From Aplysia californica (taxonomy: Eukaryota; Mollusca; Gastropoda; Aplysiida; Aplysiidae), in assembly GCF_000002075.1 (NCBI RefSeq), contig NW_004797510.1, positions 747,331-811,330 of the forward strand: a stretch of DNA of 64,000 bases, read 5' to 3'. Positions 21,901-30,747 of the stretch are shown piece by piece. The notes beneath the pieces were generated by a model. That model had not been told where the DNA came from, did no database searches, and saw only the letters and a list, made by a program, of their open reading frames with translations. Each line of letters begins with the position of its first letter. Within the stretch, counting starts at the first letter, position 1. The position numbers and the translations under genes were made by a program.

Positions 21901-23364
21901 AAAAAGATCATTAACCGACAATGATCATCTGCAAAAGCATTACCAATTTCAGAAGCATGAACAAATAAAGAACAAGACCTATAAAGAGACACTGACACGA
22001 AAATAAGCTATAATTCAAAGCAAGCTCAAAGGCGGCATAAAAACACAAACTAAACCAATACAAACATTTTTTAGCATTGAAACTTTGGAAGGCAGAAAAA
22101 ATGTCTAAAATTTAAACAAACGAGCTTTTCCAAACTTCAATTTTAAAAAAGAACAAAAACAAAACAAAACCACATGCTGCAGTTATTATTTCAGTGCTCT
22201 CAACATGTTGCATCCTTTCTGTGACTCACACTATCCTTGTTACATTATCATGACTGCATAAAACTAAGAAAAACCTTAATGACAATTGTTATCAAAATCT
22301 ATTAACTTGAAAATAAAACGTTTCACGTAATAAATACTCACTTCCACATTCTTCATTTGCAGTGCTGCATCCATGTCTGAGCAAAGCAGCTTTCTTCTCT
22401 TGCCATGTTGTTTCAACTTTTCTGCTTCCTGATGATGACAGTACAGCACAGATGTGATTTCCCAGGATAAATAATATAGAACTATATATATAATTCTTTA
22501 AACTTTCTGGCGCACCCATAGAAGTGATGAATCAACTCAGTTTAAGATTATTCTTTTTTTTAAACGACAGGGAAAGAAAACAAAAAAAACGACAGTGACA
22601 AATTACCACACCGTCTTGCGACAAAGTTAGTAAAAAAATTAGTCAGATATGTCCATCCTGAATACTTGAAATGAATACAGACCTATTAATTAAACAAATG
22701 GGAGAAGAATTAAAAATGAGACAATACCGATCAGAACCTCTTCCTCGTCCAGTCTTGATAAATAATGTGGCAATTTATAAAATTTTACATCAACATAGTA
22801 ATAGTATATAAAATCATTGGGAGGCAGGCTACTAGATGTCTCCGCCTTAAGGAGATCAGATACTATATATTAAACAAATTTTTTAAATTCCACTTTAGGC
22901 AAATTCGGTATACAATTGTGTTCATGATACACAAACATACAAGGGACAAATATCATAAATGAGACACAATATAATCACAATCACAGACAATCTACCATAA
23001 CCGGTAGTTGCTATGCAGAGCCCTATTTTTGGGTTACACTTATCATGTCTTTCTCAAGGACATATCCCAGGAACCATCCACCTAAACCCCATGTCAAAGG
23101 AAGACACTTGACATTACTGTGAGCCTGAGCTCACTAACCACTTAGTACCTTTATTGTGAATGAAATAGATCAATGAAATATAAAAGACATACAAATACAA
23201 CTTCAAATTACCTGCACCAAAAGCTTTAGACGATAAGAGATATCCTCCGCCAAAAAAGAAGCTGCCTCATCAGCAAGTCCAGACACTCCAATAGTTTCCC
23301 CAATGACCCTGATAGATTCCGAGGACAAAACAGAAGGGAAGCGACTCTCTTTCTCGGAAGCCAT
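7908..23364 (-). CDS. TAF6: TAF6, transcription initiation factor TFIID subunit 6
   Basis: TFIID (and SAGA-type) subunit that pairs with TAF9 through a histone fold and scaffolds the complex with a HEAT domain in the nucleus. Eleven coding exons, given 5' to 3': 23364-23212, 22428-22342, 21738-21582, 21049-20823, 19401-19336, 18278-18099, 17387-17263, 16831-16699, 15713-15588, 14603-14418, 8345-7908. Every junction is GT-AG with matching phase, giving 625 aa (human about 677). Residues 1-80 are the histone fold ([30 protein letters not shown]). Residues 81-140 hold [16 protein letters not shown] and AHWLSIDG. Residues 205-480 are the HEAT domain ([50 protein letters not shown]). Residues 481-625 are a Ser/Thr/Pro-rich tail. 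The start is the MASEKES methionine, which aligns with the family start; an in-frame ATG lies 30 bp upstream. Confidence 0.96.
8585..8864 (+). pseudogene. RTE LINE 3'-end fragment
   Basis: Encodes [36 protein letters not shown] and the DAQDR segment, the usual C-terminal end of RTE-clade polyproteins. It is followed by an (AG)n tract and lies inside the MITE at 8409-8981. Confidence 0.75.
8864..8914. repeat. (AG)n microsatellite
   Basis: AG dinucleotides with a few A insertions, directly after the LINE fragment. Confidence 0.85.
9000..9480. other. TAF6 intron 10, nothing recognised
   Basis: No repeat partner inside the window and no coding signal. Confidence 0.5.
9505..9558 (-). repeat. 65-bp GC block (copy 1)
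   Basis: Inverted match to 56653-56718: blocks CCCCGGGG, GTGCCACT, AAGTGTCTTTAGGCCATTCC, then the G-run and ACATTTCTC. It appears set inside a SINE-A tail, because ACTCTTACTA recurs on both sides. Confidence 0.65.
9559..9620 (-). mobile_element. SINE-A 3' tail fragment
   Basis: The reverse strand reads ACTTATATGACCTTACTGTG, then TTGCAAGTGCCATAGAACTC and TTACTA. Only the tail is kept. Confidence 0.65.
10181..11677 (-). pseudogene. LINE ORF2: RT thumb, RNase H, C-terminal zinc region
   Basis: 498 codons. [12 protein letters not shown] is the RT thumb start. [12 protein letters not shown] (first Asp), [13 protein letters not shown] (Glu) and [12 protein letters not shown] (second Asp) mark RNase H. 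After FAWM the usual SHxGIxGNE segment is missing and the frame resumes at VDDLAKKA, so the domain carries an in-frame deletion. The end has [11 protein letters not shown] and CVGC-x7-HILTEC, the Cys/His knuckle common to Jockey/I LINEs. Confidence 0.88.
11659..12784 (-). pseudogene. LINE ORF2: reverse transcriptase, broken
   Basis: Fingers: [28 protein letters not shown] and LIEKMIHRR (12784-12125). Palm: [11 protein letters not shown] (motif A), [14 protein letters not shown] (motif B) and [11 protein letters not shown] (motif C, near 11840). A tandem duplication of about 18 bp at 12160-12200 precedes a stop, so the palm is in other frames than the fingers. Confidence 0.85.
12762..13823 (-). 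pseudogene. LINE ORF2: AP-type endonuclease
   Basis: 353 codons from ATG (the ATG overlaps the ORF1 stop). [18 protein letters not shown] (catalytic Glu), [14 protein letters not shown] (Asp/Asn), [13 protein letters not shown] and [11 protein letters not shown] (Asp-His) are the standard LINE endonuclease motifs in order. It ends in a basic linker ([15 protein letters not shown]). Confidence 0.9.
13823..14371 (-). pseudogene. LINE ORF1 C-terminal part
   Basis: [13 protein letters not shown] is the usual junction motif of this group. After it come a Pro/Ser-run region and a basic Ser/Lys end (KSKSKNS). The stop TAA shares bases with the ORF2 ATG. The RNA-binding 5' part is lost. Confidence 0.75.
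14418..14603 (-). CDS. TAF6: TAF6 exon 10
   Basis: 62 codons, [14 protein letters not shown] to RSLQLTQ, phase 0 both ends: the end of the HEAT domain and the start of the tail. Donor CAG/GTTTGT is unusual and lies about 10 bp from the truncated LINE end. Confidence 0.9.
14967..15059. repeat. 93-bp intron duplication, copy 1
   Basis: Near-identical in direct orientation to 16528-16621 in the neighbouring TAF6 intron (TGTGTGAGTGCCTCCCTTAC through CAACATTTTAAAATAG). I counted only a few mismatches. Confidence 0.85.
15287..15469 (-). mobile_element. SINE-A copy with target duplication
   Basis: All family blocks are present on the reverse strand. AGAGGGAAGTGT (15275-15286) and AGAGGGAAATGT (15470-15481) form a 12-bp flanking repeat with one mismatch, as expected for LINE-mediated insertion. 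Confidence 0.82.
15588..15713 (-). CDS. TAF6: TAF6 exon 9
   Basis: 42 codons, [18 protein letters not shown] to [14 protein letters not shown] domain; phase 0 both ends; acceptor CCTCCAG, donor GTAAGC. Confidence 0.93.
15768..15842 (+). other. tRNA-Asp-like SINE head or tRNA pseudogene
   Basis: TGGTGTAATAGTTGGGC resembles an A box, CTGTCGCAAGCAGGAGACC an Asp-type anticodon arm (loop with GTC), and CTGATTCC a decayed B box. It lacks a clean acceptor stem, so it is not a working tRNA. Confidence 0.45.
15843..16527. other. TAF6 intron 8, nothing firm
   Basis: Possibly the body of the tRNA-like SINE up to about 15935; beyond that no repeat or coding signal. Confidence 0.4.
16528..16621. repeat. 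93-bp intron duplication, copy 2
   Basis: Partner of 14967-15059, about 1.56 kb away in the same orientation and in the adjacent intron. Confidence 0.85.
16699..16831 (-). CDS. TAF6: TAF6 exon 8
   Basis: Enters in phase 2 (completes Arg) and leaves in phase 0. [20 protein letters not shown] and [13 protein letters not shown] match the family HEAT core. Confidence 0.94.
17263..17387 (-). CDS. TAF6: TAF6 exon 7
   Basis: [16 protein letters not shown], then [20 protein letters not shown] and VAQIC; the most conserved TAF6 stretch. Leaves in phase 2. Confidence 0.96.
17415..17600 (-). mobile_element. M1 MITE
   Basis: TA then CAGTTGAACCTGCTGTAACG opens it on the forward strand; TAAGACAATCACTTTTCTCC and CGGGTGGTCATCTAGG follow. 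The end lies 25 bp upstream (in gene sense) of the exon 7 acceptor. Confidence 0.7.
17601..18098. other. TAF6 intron 6, nothing recognised
   Basis: AT-rich; no repeat or RNA signal noticed beyond the M1 end. Confidence 0.5.
18099..18278 (-). CDS. TAF6: TAF6 exon 6
   Basis: 60 codons, [20 protein letters not shown] to NQTIYLDKY, including [20 protein letters not shown]. Phase 0 both ends. Confidence 0.96.
18310..18337. repeat. (AAT)n microsatellite
   Basis: Pure AAT repeats in TAF6 intron 5. Confidence 0.85.
18868..19012. repeat. (GA)n tract with G-rich flanks
   Basis: About 74 bp of pure GA between two G-rich arms with G-runs and GGGGTGGGG motifs. The G arms could form quadruplexes on the forward strand. 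Confidence 0.85.
19336..19401 (-). CDS. TAF6: TAF6 exon 5
   Basis: 22 codons: [19 protein letters not shown] and KRS, matching the start of the TAF6 HEAT domain. Phase 0 both ends; donor GTAAGT-like. Confidence 0.94.
19402..20460. other. TAF6 intron 4, mostly unassigned
   Basis: AT-rich with C-runs at 19533 and 19627. No coding signal or internal repeat partner found. Confidence 0.45.
20537..20792. mobile_element. 256-bp pogo/Tc1-like MITE
   Basis: TA-CAGTACCG at the left and CGGTACTG-TA at the right: inverted 8-bp ends with TA duplication. It ends 24 bp past the exon 4 donor. Confidence 0.6.
20823..21049 (-). CDS. TAF6: TAF6 exon 4
   Basis: 76 codons: [20 protein letters not shown], a variable linker, and THELSV. 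The linker has a His/Lys run ([11 protein letters not shown], residues 183-193). Enters in phase 1, leaves in phase 0 with GTGAGT donor. Confidence 0.94.
21419..21560 (-). mobile_element. M1 MITE, shortened
   Basis: TA-CAGTCAAATCTGCTCTAAC at left; TAAGACAAACACTTGTCTC, CAGGTGGCCGTCTTGGAC and CAACTGTG-TA at right. It stops 18 bp from the exon 3 donor. Confidence 0.7.
21582..21738 (-). CDS. TAF6: TAF6 exon 3
   Basis: [34 protein letters not shown] and LPIDVSIK: the conserved link after the histone fold. Phase 0 in, phase 1 out. Confidence 0.96.
22342..22428 (-). CDS. TAF6: TAF6 exon 2
   Basis: 29 codons, [20 protein letters not shown] and AALQMKNVE: second half of the histone fold. Phase 0 both ends, acceptor ATCAG, donor GTGAGT. 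It was found by frame matching because the longer overlapping frames are shadows. Confidence 0.95.
22880..23115 (+). repeat. Dispersed repeat, copy 1
   Basis: Shares GAGCCCTATTTTTGGG, TCATGTCTTTCTCAAGGA, the ACCATCCACCTAAACCCCAT block and AAAGGAAG with 42655-42790. The CTCAAGGA core is reminiscent of SINE central domains. Confidence 0.5.
23212..23364 (-). CDS. TAF6: TAF6 exon 1 (first coding)
   Basis: 51 codons, [17 protein letters not shown] to [10 protein letters not shown]. The histone-fold start aligns with the vertebrate protein from the second Met. Donor GTAATT. Confidence 0.94.
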
Positions 23365-23442
23365 TTTGAAATTTCGTCTGGACTTCAAATCCACTTCCTT
23401 GAAAGGCTTCTAGTTCATCAATTCTTTCTTCACAGATGTTTC
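23365..23442 (-). promoter_or_regulatory. TAF6: TAF6 5' UTR, probably from a second exon
   Basis: A good acceptor (TTTTGGTTTTCAG) ends at 23443 on the reverse strand, so the coding exon probably follows a non-coding first exon further right. The in-frame ATG at 23394 would add ten residues lacking family support. Confidence 0.5.
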
Positions 23443-23829
23443 CTGAAAACCAAAAGACGGATAAATTACAATAGGTTGGGTCCACACAAACAAAAAGAAA
23501 ATGGGTATTATTTTATTTTCGCTTTCATCTCAGTTCTTATTCATTTTATTCTGCTCCTTTACTCAAATTTTTACTTCATATCTGTTGCAAATTATTAATT
23601 TTGAAATATATATTGGATGGCGTTTAATAAAAGTAAAAGTTTCATTTGTACTACTACACTAGGAGGCGTAATTGCGTAGCAATAATATGTTGGACTTGAG
23701 AAACAAAATCAGGAGGATTTTCAAGTAGAGCATACCAAGCCTCCCTCCCAACTCAGTTGTTTTGTTCAATCTACTGTTACTACAGGGAGGGCCAGTTTAG
23801 ATATCTTGGAACTGGATATTAACACTGTG

Positions 23830-23893
23830 ATTATTCTCACCTGAGGTGAGGATAAAATAAAGACTATTCTTGCCCCGGGTGAGAATAACGACA
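23830..23893. repeat. TTCTCACC/GGTGAGAA palindromic motif pair
   Basis: Two near-palindromes, CTCACCTGAGGTGAG (with a TATT lead-in) and GCCCCGGGTGAGAATA-type, 40 bp apart. First of a motif repeated to 31.1 kb. Confidence 0.6.
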
Positions 23894-24559
23894 GCCTAGT
23901 GTTCTCACCCGATTTGTTTCGGTTTCCTTCCGCCCTTTTTATTTCGTTTCGGGCATTCTCCATCTTTTTGGTACATCTCTACCCTAATTATTATTCTCAC
24001 CCACGTTTTTCGTTTCCTATCCAGGCGACAAAACTCGCCTCCCAGTCTCTCACTCACTCCGCTGAGCACGCGAGGTGACTAAATTCGCCAACGAGCAGGC
24101 TAGCTCTCGAGCACAGGAGGCGACTGGCCTATTGTAGATTTGGGGGAAAACTTTATTTTTATAGCAATATAGCGTCACCTTTTGTTGCTATTAATATTAT
24201 TGGTTCTGTAATTGAAAATTTTACTCTTGAATGGTATAACCAATAAAAATCAAGGAAAAAATAATCCAAGGGTCAAGCTGCGTGCCTTCATGGGTTCTGT
24301 TAGGGATAAAATGTTTATTGTGTTGTAAACAAATCCAGTTCTAACATTACAATGACATACTAACATGATTTCATTAAACAGCTCTCAGTTTAGGCTATTA
24401 TTTTTAAAACCATATTACTCTGGAAAGTGATTCCTTTCTGAATTTATAAATTTTTATGTATACTTGTCTAGATCTAGGGTTTTGGTGAAGGTATGCATGC
24501 ATGCATACTGTCAAGATTTTATATATTCTCAGACCGGGTGAGAATAACGATAGCCGGAT

Positions 24560-24720
24560 TACATTAAAGCTCACGTCTCGATTGTCATCATTATAATCGA
24601 AAAAGTTTCATAATTAAATGCTGGAAATATAATTAGGAACAAGGGACAGGAATCGAAACGGACGTCATGCTGGACTCAATTCAGAGTCCGAATATATAAT
24701 TTTTGTCTATTCGGATAGTC
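24560..24720 (+). repeat. Dispersed repeat, inverted partner of 35090-35250
   Basis: Blocks AAAGCTCACGTCTCGATTGT, AATGCTGGAAATAT, CGTCATGCTGGACTCAATTC and TTTTGTCTATTCGGA recur inverted near 35.1 kb. Confidence 0.65.
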
Positions 24721-25087
24721 ACTTCAGATGAGAATAATGAGATATTGCCTTTTTTAAGCAACTGCTAGACCTAGATCTCGATCTAAAGCACTTCAACTCC
24801 AGTCACTTCAATAATACACACAACACTGACTGTGTTCCACTGACTGTTCAACTATCTGTGACAACACTAGATCTAGATCTAGATCTACCAGACTACCACA
24901 ATGAACTACACTGTCATTGTGATTACTGCAGCTGCAAAGAGTGCAAGGTAGGCCTAAATCATATTGAATGATATATTTGCAACTTTGACAATAAGCCGTT
25001 TCCTCAAATGACGGTCGTGACAATCCTGGTATTAAAAATCTAGCATTAATAGACAGACAAAAAAGTATAGGCGGCGCTCTTTGGAAA

Positions 25088-26010
25088 TTGCCTTCCCGTT
25101 CAATTGGTAGCCAGCCTTTTTCGATTTTGAAATTCATAATTTGCCATATAATGCCAGCCCGAAACCCCCCACTATCGGCGCTTTTTCGTTTGTTTCCCCA
25201 GCCGCCATCTTGGACCGAATTTGATTATTCGGCAGAATCTAATATGAAGAGACCATCCATTTCCTTTGTATCCATTGGTTTATCAGGGGGGAGACCTCTC
25301 TGAACCCCCCCCCCCTTTTTTTTGCAGGGGGTATGCAGCCCCCCCCCCCCCCTTTAAAGCATGTTCCACCGATAACGACCCAACAATTATTCGATATGCC
25401 CAATATAATTTCACATTCGGTTCAAGATGGCGTCCTGGGGTAACAACCGAAAAAGTGCCCCCCTCAAACCCCCCACTGTTATGGCTAGCGCGCAGTATTA
25501 ACACTTTTCCCACCACGAGTCGAAAAATCGTGGACGAGGCCTCACAGGACTGAAAGCCGCAAAATACGGCTCGAGTGGCTCGCTATCTATTCCAATGCAG
25601 TAAAGAAAAGACACGAAATTCTCTGCCGATCCACGATTTCCAAATAATAGAATAGACTTCCTTTTAGCAGATATACGAAAGAAAATATAGCACTGAGCTG
25701 AGAGATGATTTTAAGTCATTTTAGCGCTTTTTTTGTCCCCTTCCAAACATAAAAATGAGAAAAAAAACGCTACCCTGACTTCAGTATTATAGGCTTATGT
25801 CTCATATTTTCACTTCTAGAATCTATATTAGGTACAGCATGCAAAACTTTCAAAATTTCTTTTGCACTACTAGAGGCAACCTAGATCTAGATCTACCTGG
25901 GAAGTTTGAATGGTGCTGTTATTTTTGTACTTTTTTAGAAATATGACCTTTCAAAGCCGGGGTGACGATCGACTTCTCACCGCAGGTGAGACTTGCCAGC
26001 ATTTGCTATT
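25088..26010. other. Intergenic, C/G-run rich, unassigned
   Basis: Contains C-runs at 25305 and 25338 and AGATCTAG hexamers. The short frames here resemble no family. Similar run-rich sequence recurs at 33800-33870 and 34225-34290. Confidence 0.35.
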
Positions 26011-26039
26011 CTCACCCGGTGTGAAACAAGACCTGTTTT

Positions 26040-26150
26040 TTCTAATTTCAGAATACTGTCTATCGATGTGGATGAGATCAAATTGACAAAAGCAAAGAAA
26101 AAATGACGTTATGATACAAAAGTAAGCTAATTTGGTCGTCTACAAAAATG
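26040..26150 (+). repeat. U repeat, partial copy
   Basis: ATACTGTCTATCGATGTGGA, AAATTGACAAAAGCAAAG and TCGTCTACAAAAATGCTA match the start of the U units at 30328 and 30748. Confidence 0.65.
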
Positions 26151-26532
26151 CTATGGCTCTATGGCCTAAGTCTAGACCTAGATCTAGACAGTTAGTAGAC
26201 AGACTAGACAGACATTAATCATAGATCTAGTTTTGAGGCCTATAGATCTAGATCTAGATTTCTAGATCTAAATGAAGATTGCGGATGACTTTGCGAAGAA
26301 CGATCGTTTTTCCTTCGTTTTTGGAGTTGGAGGAATCAATAAGACTTTATCTAAGACAAATTAAAGAAAAGAACAATATATGTCATTATAATTTCAATTG
26401 AGCTGTCACCCTCTCTTTTTCTGTCTCTCTCTCCCCTCTTTTTCACATTTGTCTGCCTTCCTCTTTCTCTTTCACACACACACACACACACTCTACCACG
26501 TCTGGAAACTGAAACTTTCCGAAAGGCCACCT

Positions 26533-26557
26533 CTATTCTCACCCCGGGTGAGAATAG
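26533..26557. repeat. Near-perfect palindrome
   Basis: Arms CTATTCTCACC and GGTGAGAATAG around a 3-bp CCG. The same pair recurs near 28690-28770, 30690-30730 and 31080-31135. Confidence 0.8.
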
Positions 26558-26871
26558 CGCAGGCGAGTCTTTTGGCTATTCTCACCCAGAGTGCATTCAC
26601 CGTTAAAGAAAATAAAAGAAAGGATCAAATACAAAACTGCCGTTCTCTGTTTTAAATGTATAAATGATAGTGCACCTTTTTATCAAAACATTCCTGGAAT
26701 TATATCATCCACCTAGAGCCCTTAGATCAGCCTCTGATAATGTAATTCTTAAAACTCCAAAACAAAATTACAAAACATACGGCGAGCGTTCCTTTTTATT
26801 CTTTGGTCCCCTGGTATGGAACGAACTCCCATATAAAATAAGATCTGCCCCAACAATTTCCATTTTCAAAA

Positions 26872-27466
26872 GGAAGAGGATAGCCGTACTTAATGACGGC
26901 TAGACTGGTTATTCTTAATATGATGGCTAGACTGATCATTTTTTTTAAAAAAAGGCCTACTGAATTGTAAATACAGCTGTATACATTTTTAGTGTGCAGT
27001 ACCTAAAGTATTTGTATTTGAGAAGAAACCAGGTGCCTTAATGACAGTGCATGTATTTTAAACCTCCTGTTTTCTAATGTTAATAGGGCCTAAGATAAGT
27101 ATGGCTAGACTGGCAGTCTAGCCGTACTTAAGTACGGCTAGACTTCATGGCTAGCCGTATATAAAGTACGGCTAGACTGAGAGTCTAGCCGTACTTAAGG
27201 ACGGCTAGACTGTCAGCCGTACTTAATATTGATGGCTGAATTGTAAATGAAATTTTTTGTTTGTAATGCCTAAAGTATTTATATTTCAGACAAAACCAAA
27301 AGGTGCCTTACTGACTTGCATGTAATTGAACCTGAATAATTACTAGATCTAGATCTAGATCTAATGAGACCTGTGTACTTAACAGGCTTGAGTCGATAGG
27401 GCCAAACCTAGATTCTAGATCTAAGTACGGCTAGACTGGCAGTCTAGCCGTACTTAAGCCACTTCG
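26872..27466 (+). mobile_element. PalM copy A, 9-bp target duplication TTTTCAAAA
   Basis: 595 bp. TTTTCAAAA flanks both ends exactly (26863-26871, 27467-27475). Left end GGAAGAGGATAGCCGTACTT and right end ...GCCACTTCG form imperfect inverted ends. It is filled with AGTCTAGCCGTACTT palindromes, one perfect 30-bp palindrome at 27115-27144. Two half-repeats share AGGTGCCTTA and GCATGTA blocks. No ORF. A 9-bp duplication fits a Mutator-like MITE. Confidence 0.85.
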
Positions 27467-27589
27467 TTTTCAAAAATCAGCTGAACAAAAAGCATTTTTT
27501 ATTCACAAAAGCACACCTGTCATAATGATGTACTGTGATATTATATAATATATGTATGTGTTTATGCCAGACTGAAGAAATAGTGTGTG

Positions 27590-27694
27590 AAAATGAGAGA
27601 GAGAAAAAAAGAGAGAGATAGGGAGAGAAAAGAGAGAGAGATAGAGAGAGAGGGAGAGAGAAAGAGAGAGAGATAGAGAGAGAGGGAGAGAGAA

Positions 27695-27770
<76 letters not shown>
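27590..27770. repeat. (GA)n tract
   Basis: About 180 bp of GA with interruptions, inside the 3' region of the split LINE. Confidence 0.9.
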
Positions 27771-27772
<2 letters not shown>

Positions 27773-28099
27773 GAAATGTTTTTCTATCTGTATAGAATTA
27801 ATGTTTTAATGAATTTCTAGTTACTCAAGTTTCAACTTATTGTGACCTTTCGTGATTTTTATTTTATTTTTATTTTTTAGTGAACACATTTTCAACCTCA
27901 CTGCGAGACTATTTTTCTCATTAAAAATTTCACACATGTATGCATTTATATTATATATGCATTATAATACGTTGTTTTACGTACGCACTTGTCGATTAAT
28001 TTTTAAGATGTGATGTCTTTTGCATTGTAATGCGCATTGAGCATCTTTTAGAACATGGAAATGCGCAGTATAAATGCTATTTAATTATTATTTTTATTA

Positions 28100-28452
28100 G
28101 ATCTAGGCCAATCAATTTTGCATTCACCCTGAACCACAGAATTCTACACTGTGATAACAGAAAAATTGTATAATTCTGTGCCGTGAACAAACGTTCCATT
28201 ACTACTGTTAGCCTTTTAAGCGTACAATTTTGTCTGTGGGCGCAGTGGAGAGAGAAGAGTGAGAGAAAGGAGTAGCGCAAGAACTTTCGGGCAAAACAAA
28301 CTGGCGACCCGGGTAGTTTGGCTCGATTCGAAAAGTTAAATAGCCGTAGCATCTTTGTAGACGACCAAATTAATTTACTTTTGTGTTTTAACATCATTTT
28401 TAAACTTTGTTTTGGTCGATTTGATCGTCCACACCGATAGACAGTATTCAGA
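28100..28452 (-). repeat. U repeat, inverted copy
   Basis: Reverse complement of the 30.3 kb unit: ACACCGATAGACAGTATTC at right, CATCTTTGTAGACGACC, GTTCGGCTCGATTCGAAAAG-type and AGAATTCTACACTGTGATAA blocks. GAATTCTACAC and TATAATTCTGTG can pair in a hairpin. Confidence 0.75.
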
Positions 28453-28454
28453 AA

Positions 28455-28770
28455 GAGACAGAGAGAGAGAAGAGGGGAGGAGTAGATCTTGCGAGAACTA
28501 CCGGGCAAAACAAAATAGCGACCCACGTAGTTCGGCTCGATTCGAAAAGTGAAATAGCCATAGCATCTTTGTAGACGATCAAATTAGCCTACTTTTGTGG
28601 TATTATAACGCAATTTTTTCTTTGATCCATTTGATCATCCACACCGATAGAAAATATTCCGAAATTAGGAAAAACAGGTCTTGTTTCACACTGGGTGAGA
28701 ATAGCCTACGGTGGCAAGTCTCACCCGGGGTGAGAGGTCGATCGTATTTTTATTCTCACCCCGGGTGAGG
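28455..28770 (-). repeat. U repeat, second inverted copy, truncated
   Basis: Repeats the CATCTTTGTAGACGATC and CACACCGATAGAAAATATTC blocks about 200 bp after the first, then runs into GTGAGAATAG / CTCACCCGGGGTGAG palindromes. Confidence 0.7.
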
Positions 28771-29089
28771 ATAGGCTCCACTTCCTTCCGAAATCACTAA
28801 AGGTTCCCCCTACCGGGCCTGTATACTTCGTGACTTTGTTCCCGGTAACCGGGTCTGTATACACTTTGTTTGACATTTTCCTTTGGTGGGAGAGGGGTAG
28901 ATCAAGATCTAGATATCCAGATCTAGCTAGATATCTAGACGTCTAGATATCTAGGTATTCTCCTAGATTCTAGGGGCGTAAAAATAGACAGGTCAGGGAC
29001 GAGCCCTGGACCAGTAGAGGATTTTGGTCTGGTACTACCAGTGGTACACCAGTGGTAGGAAAAGAGTTAATTTAATACACATGAAAGTT

Positions 29090-29384
29090 AAATCTTTACT
29101 TTCACTCCCGCACACAGATTGCACTGCTTCAGGGGTCAAACTGCTGTACTGTTTGCTGCAGATCACACATAAAGCCACTAAAACTGTCGCAAATATCAAT
29201 TATTTTCAGGAAAATTTCAAATGTAACTGTAAAATTTATCAAATTATGGGTTAAAACCATGCACCCCCCCAGATTGGTCCAAAGCACGTCTATCTCGACA
29301 ACAATCAAATATTTCAAAAACTATTAATTTGCGACAGAAAAGAAGCTGATATTCTTGTTCAACGCATCAATATTTAGTAGAAAA
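29090..29384 (+). repeat. Repeat block hosting PalM copy B (left part)
   Basis: Matches, inverted, 33685-34045: TCACTCCCGCACACAGAT, GGGTCAAACTGCTGTACTGT, GCAGATCACACATAAAGCC and GCATCAATATTTAGTAGAAA. It continues at 30037 after the insertion. Confidence 0.8.
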
Positions 29385-30027
29385 GGAAGAGGCTAGCCGT
29401 ACTTAATGACGGCTAGACTGGCAGTCTAGCCGTACTTAAGTATGGCTAGACTGTGGCTTTAGTACGGCTAGACTGCGTAGCCGTACTTTTTCGAAAAATA
29501 TGATGGCTAGACTGACCATTAAAAAAAATAGGCCTACTGAATTGTAAAAATATAAATTTTTAATGTGCAGTACCTAAAGTATTTGTATTTGAGATGAAAC
29601 CAGGTGCCTTTTAAGGACAGTGCTTGTATTTTAAACCTCCTGTTTTCTAATGTATAGGGCCTAAGATAAGTACAGCTAGCCTGGCAGTCTAGTTAAGTAC
29701 GGGTAGACAGCCAGGCTAGCCGTACTTAAGGACGGCTAGACTGTCAGGCTAGCCGTACTTAATATTGATGGCTGAATTGTTTTATGAAATTTTTAGTTTG
29801 CAATGCCTAAACTTTAGCCTAAAGTATAAAATTTCAGACAAAACCAAAAGGTGCCTTACTGACTTGCATGTATTTGAACATGAATAATTAAGTTAGATCT
29901 AGATCTAGATCTAATGAGACCTGTATACTTAACAGGCTTGAGTCGATAGGGCCAAGCCTAGATCTAAGTACGGCTAGACTGCCAGTCTAGCCGTACTACG
30001 GCACGGCGTCTACGGCTAGCCACTTCG
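29385..30027 (+). mobile_element. PalM copy B, 9-bp target duplication AGTAGAAAA
   Basis: 643 bp, flanked by AGTAGAAAA at 29376-29384 and 30028-30036. Ends GGAAGAGGCTAGCCGTACTT and ...TAGCCACTTCG. The inverted host repeat at 33685-33693 carries a single AGTAGAAAA, that is, an unoccupied version of this site. Confidence 0.88.
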
Positions 30028-30327
30028 AGTAGAAAATGGACAACAGCATCAACAGGTAATCTAGCCAAGTGTGAGACAGGAGGGAAAGTAAAAAAAATAC
30101 CACATGAAAACACGGTGGGTCCACTAAAAGATCAATCTGGCCAAAATAAATTCCCTAAATTTTAAATACAAAATAGGCCGAAAAATGGCTGATTTGGACT
30201 TTGGTGGTAGGGAGCCTCTAGGCCCTACGGACGGTAGGGTTCACTTAGCCGTGAAAGTGGCTGTTCTCACCCGCCCGGAAGTTCTCGCAAGATCAACTCC
30301 TCCCCTCTTCTCTCTCTCTCTGTCTCA

Positions 30328-30747
30328 TTCTGAATACTGTCTATCGGTGTGGACGATCAAATTGACCAAAACAAAGTTAAAAAATGATGTTAAAACACAA
30401 AAGTAAATTAATTTTTTTGTCTACAAAGATGCTACGGCTATTTAACTTTTCGAATCGAGCCGAACTACGCGGGTCGCCATTTTGTTTTGCCCGGAAATTC
30501 TCGTGCTACTCCTCTCTCTCTTTCTCTCTCTCTCTCCACTGCCCACAGACAAAATTGTACGCTTTTAGTAGGCTACAGTTGTAATGGAACGTTTGTTCAC
30601 GGCACAGAATTCTACAATTTTTCTGTTATCACAGTGTAGAATTCTGTGGTTTACGGTGAACGCAAAATTTGGTGAACGCGCACCGGGTGAGAATAGCCAC
30701 AAGACTCGCCTGCACTATTCTCACTCTGGGTGACAATAGAGGTGGCC
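30328..30747 (+). repeat. U repeat, tandem unit 1 (420 bp)
   Basis: Starts TTCTGAATACTGTCTATCGG and recurs exactly 420 bp on. It holds TCGAATCGAGCCGAACTACG, GAATTCTACAATTTTTCTG and the CTATTCTCAC palindrome near its end. Confidence 0.85.

Larger units (their letters stand above)
26590..28100 (+). pseudogene. CR1/L2-like LINE 3' end, split by PalM copy A
   Basis: KERIKYKTAVLCFKCINDSA, then (shifted frame) HPPRALRSASDNVILKTP, FFGPLVWNELPYKIRSAP and TISIFK: the C-terminal end of CR1/L2/Jockey-type polyproteins. After the 595-bp insert the frame resumes as IFKNQL with a stop 16 codons on. A GA tract and the 3' sequence with GCGCATTGAGCATC and AATGCGCAGTATAAATG (LINE tail style) follow to about 28.1 kb. 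Confidence 0.72.
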
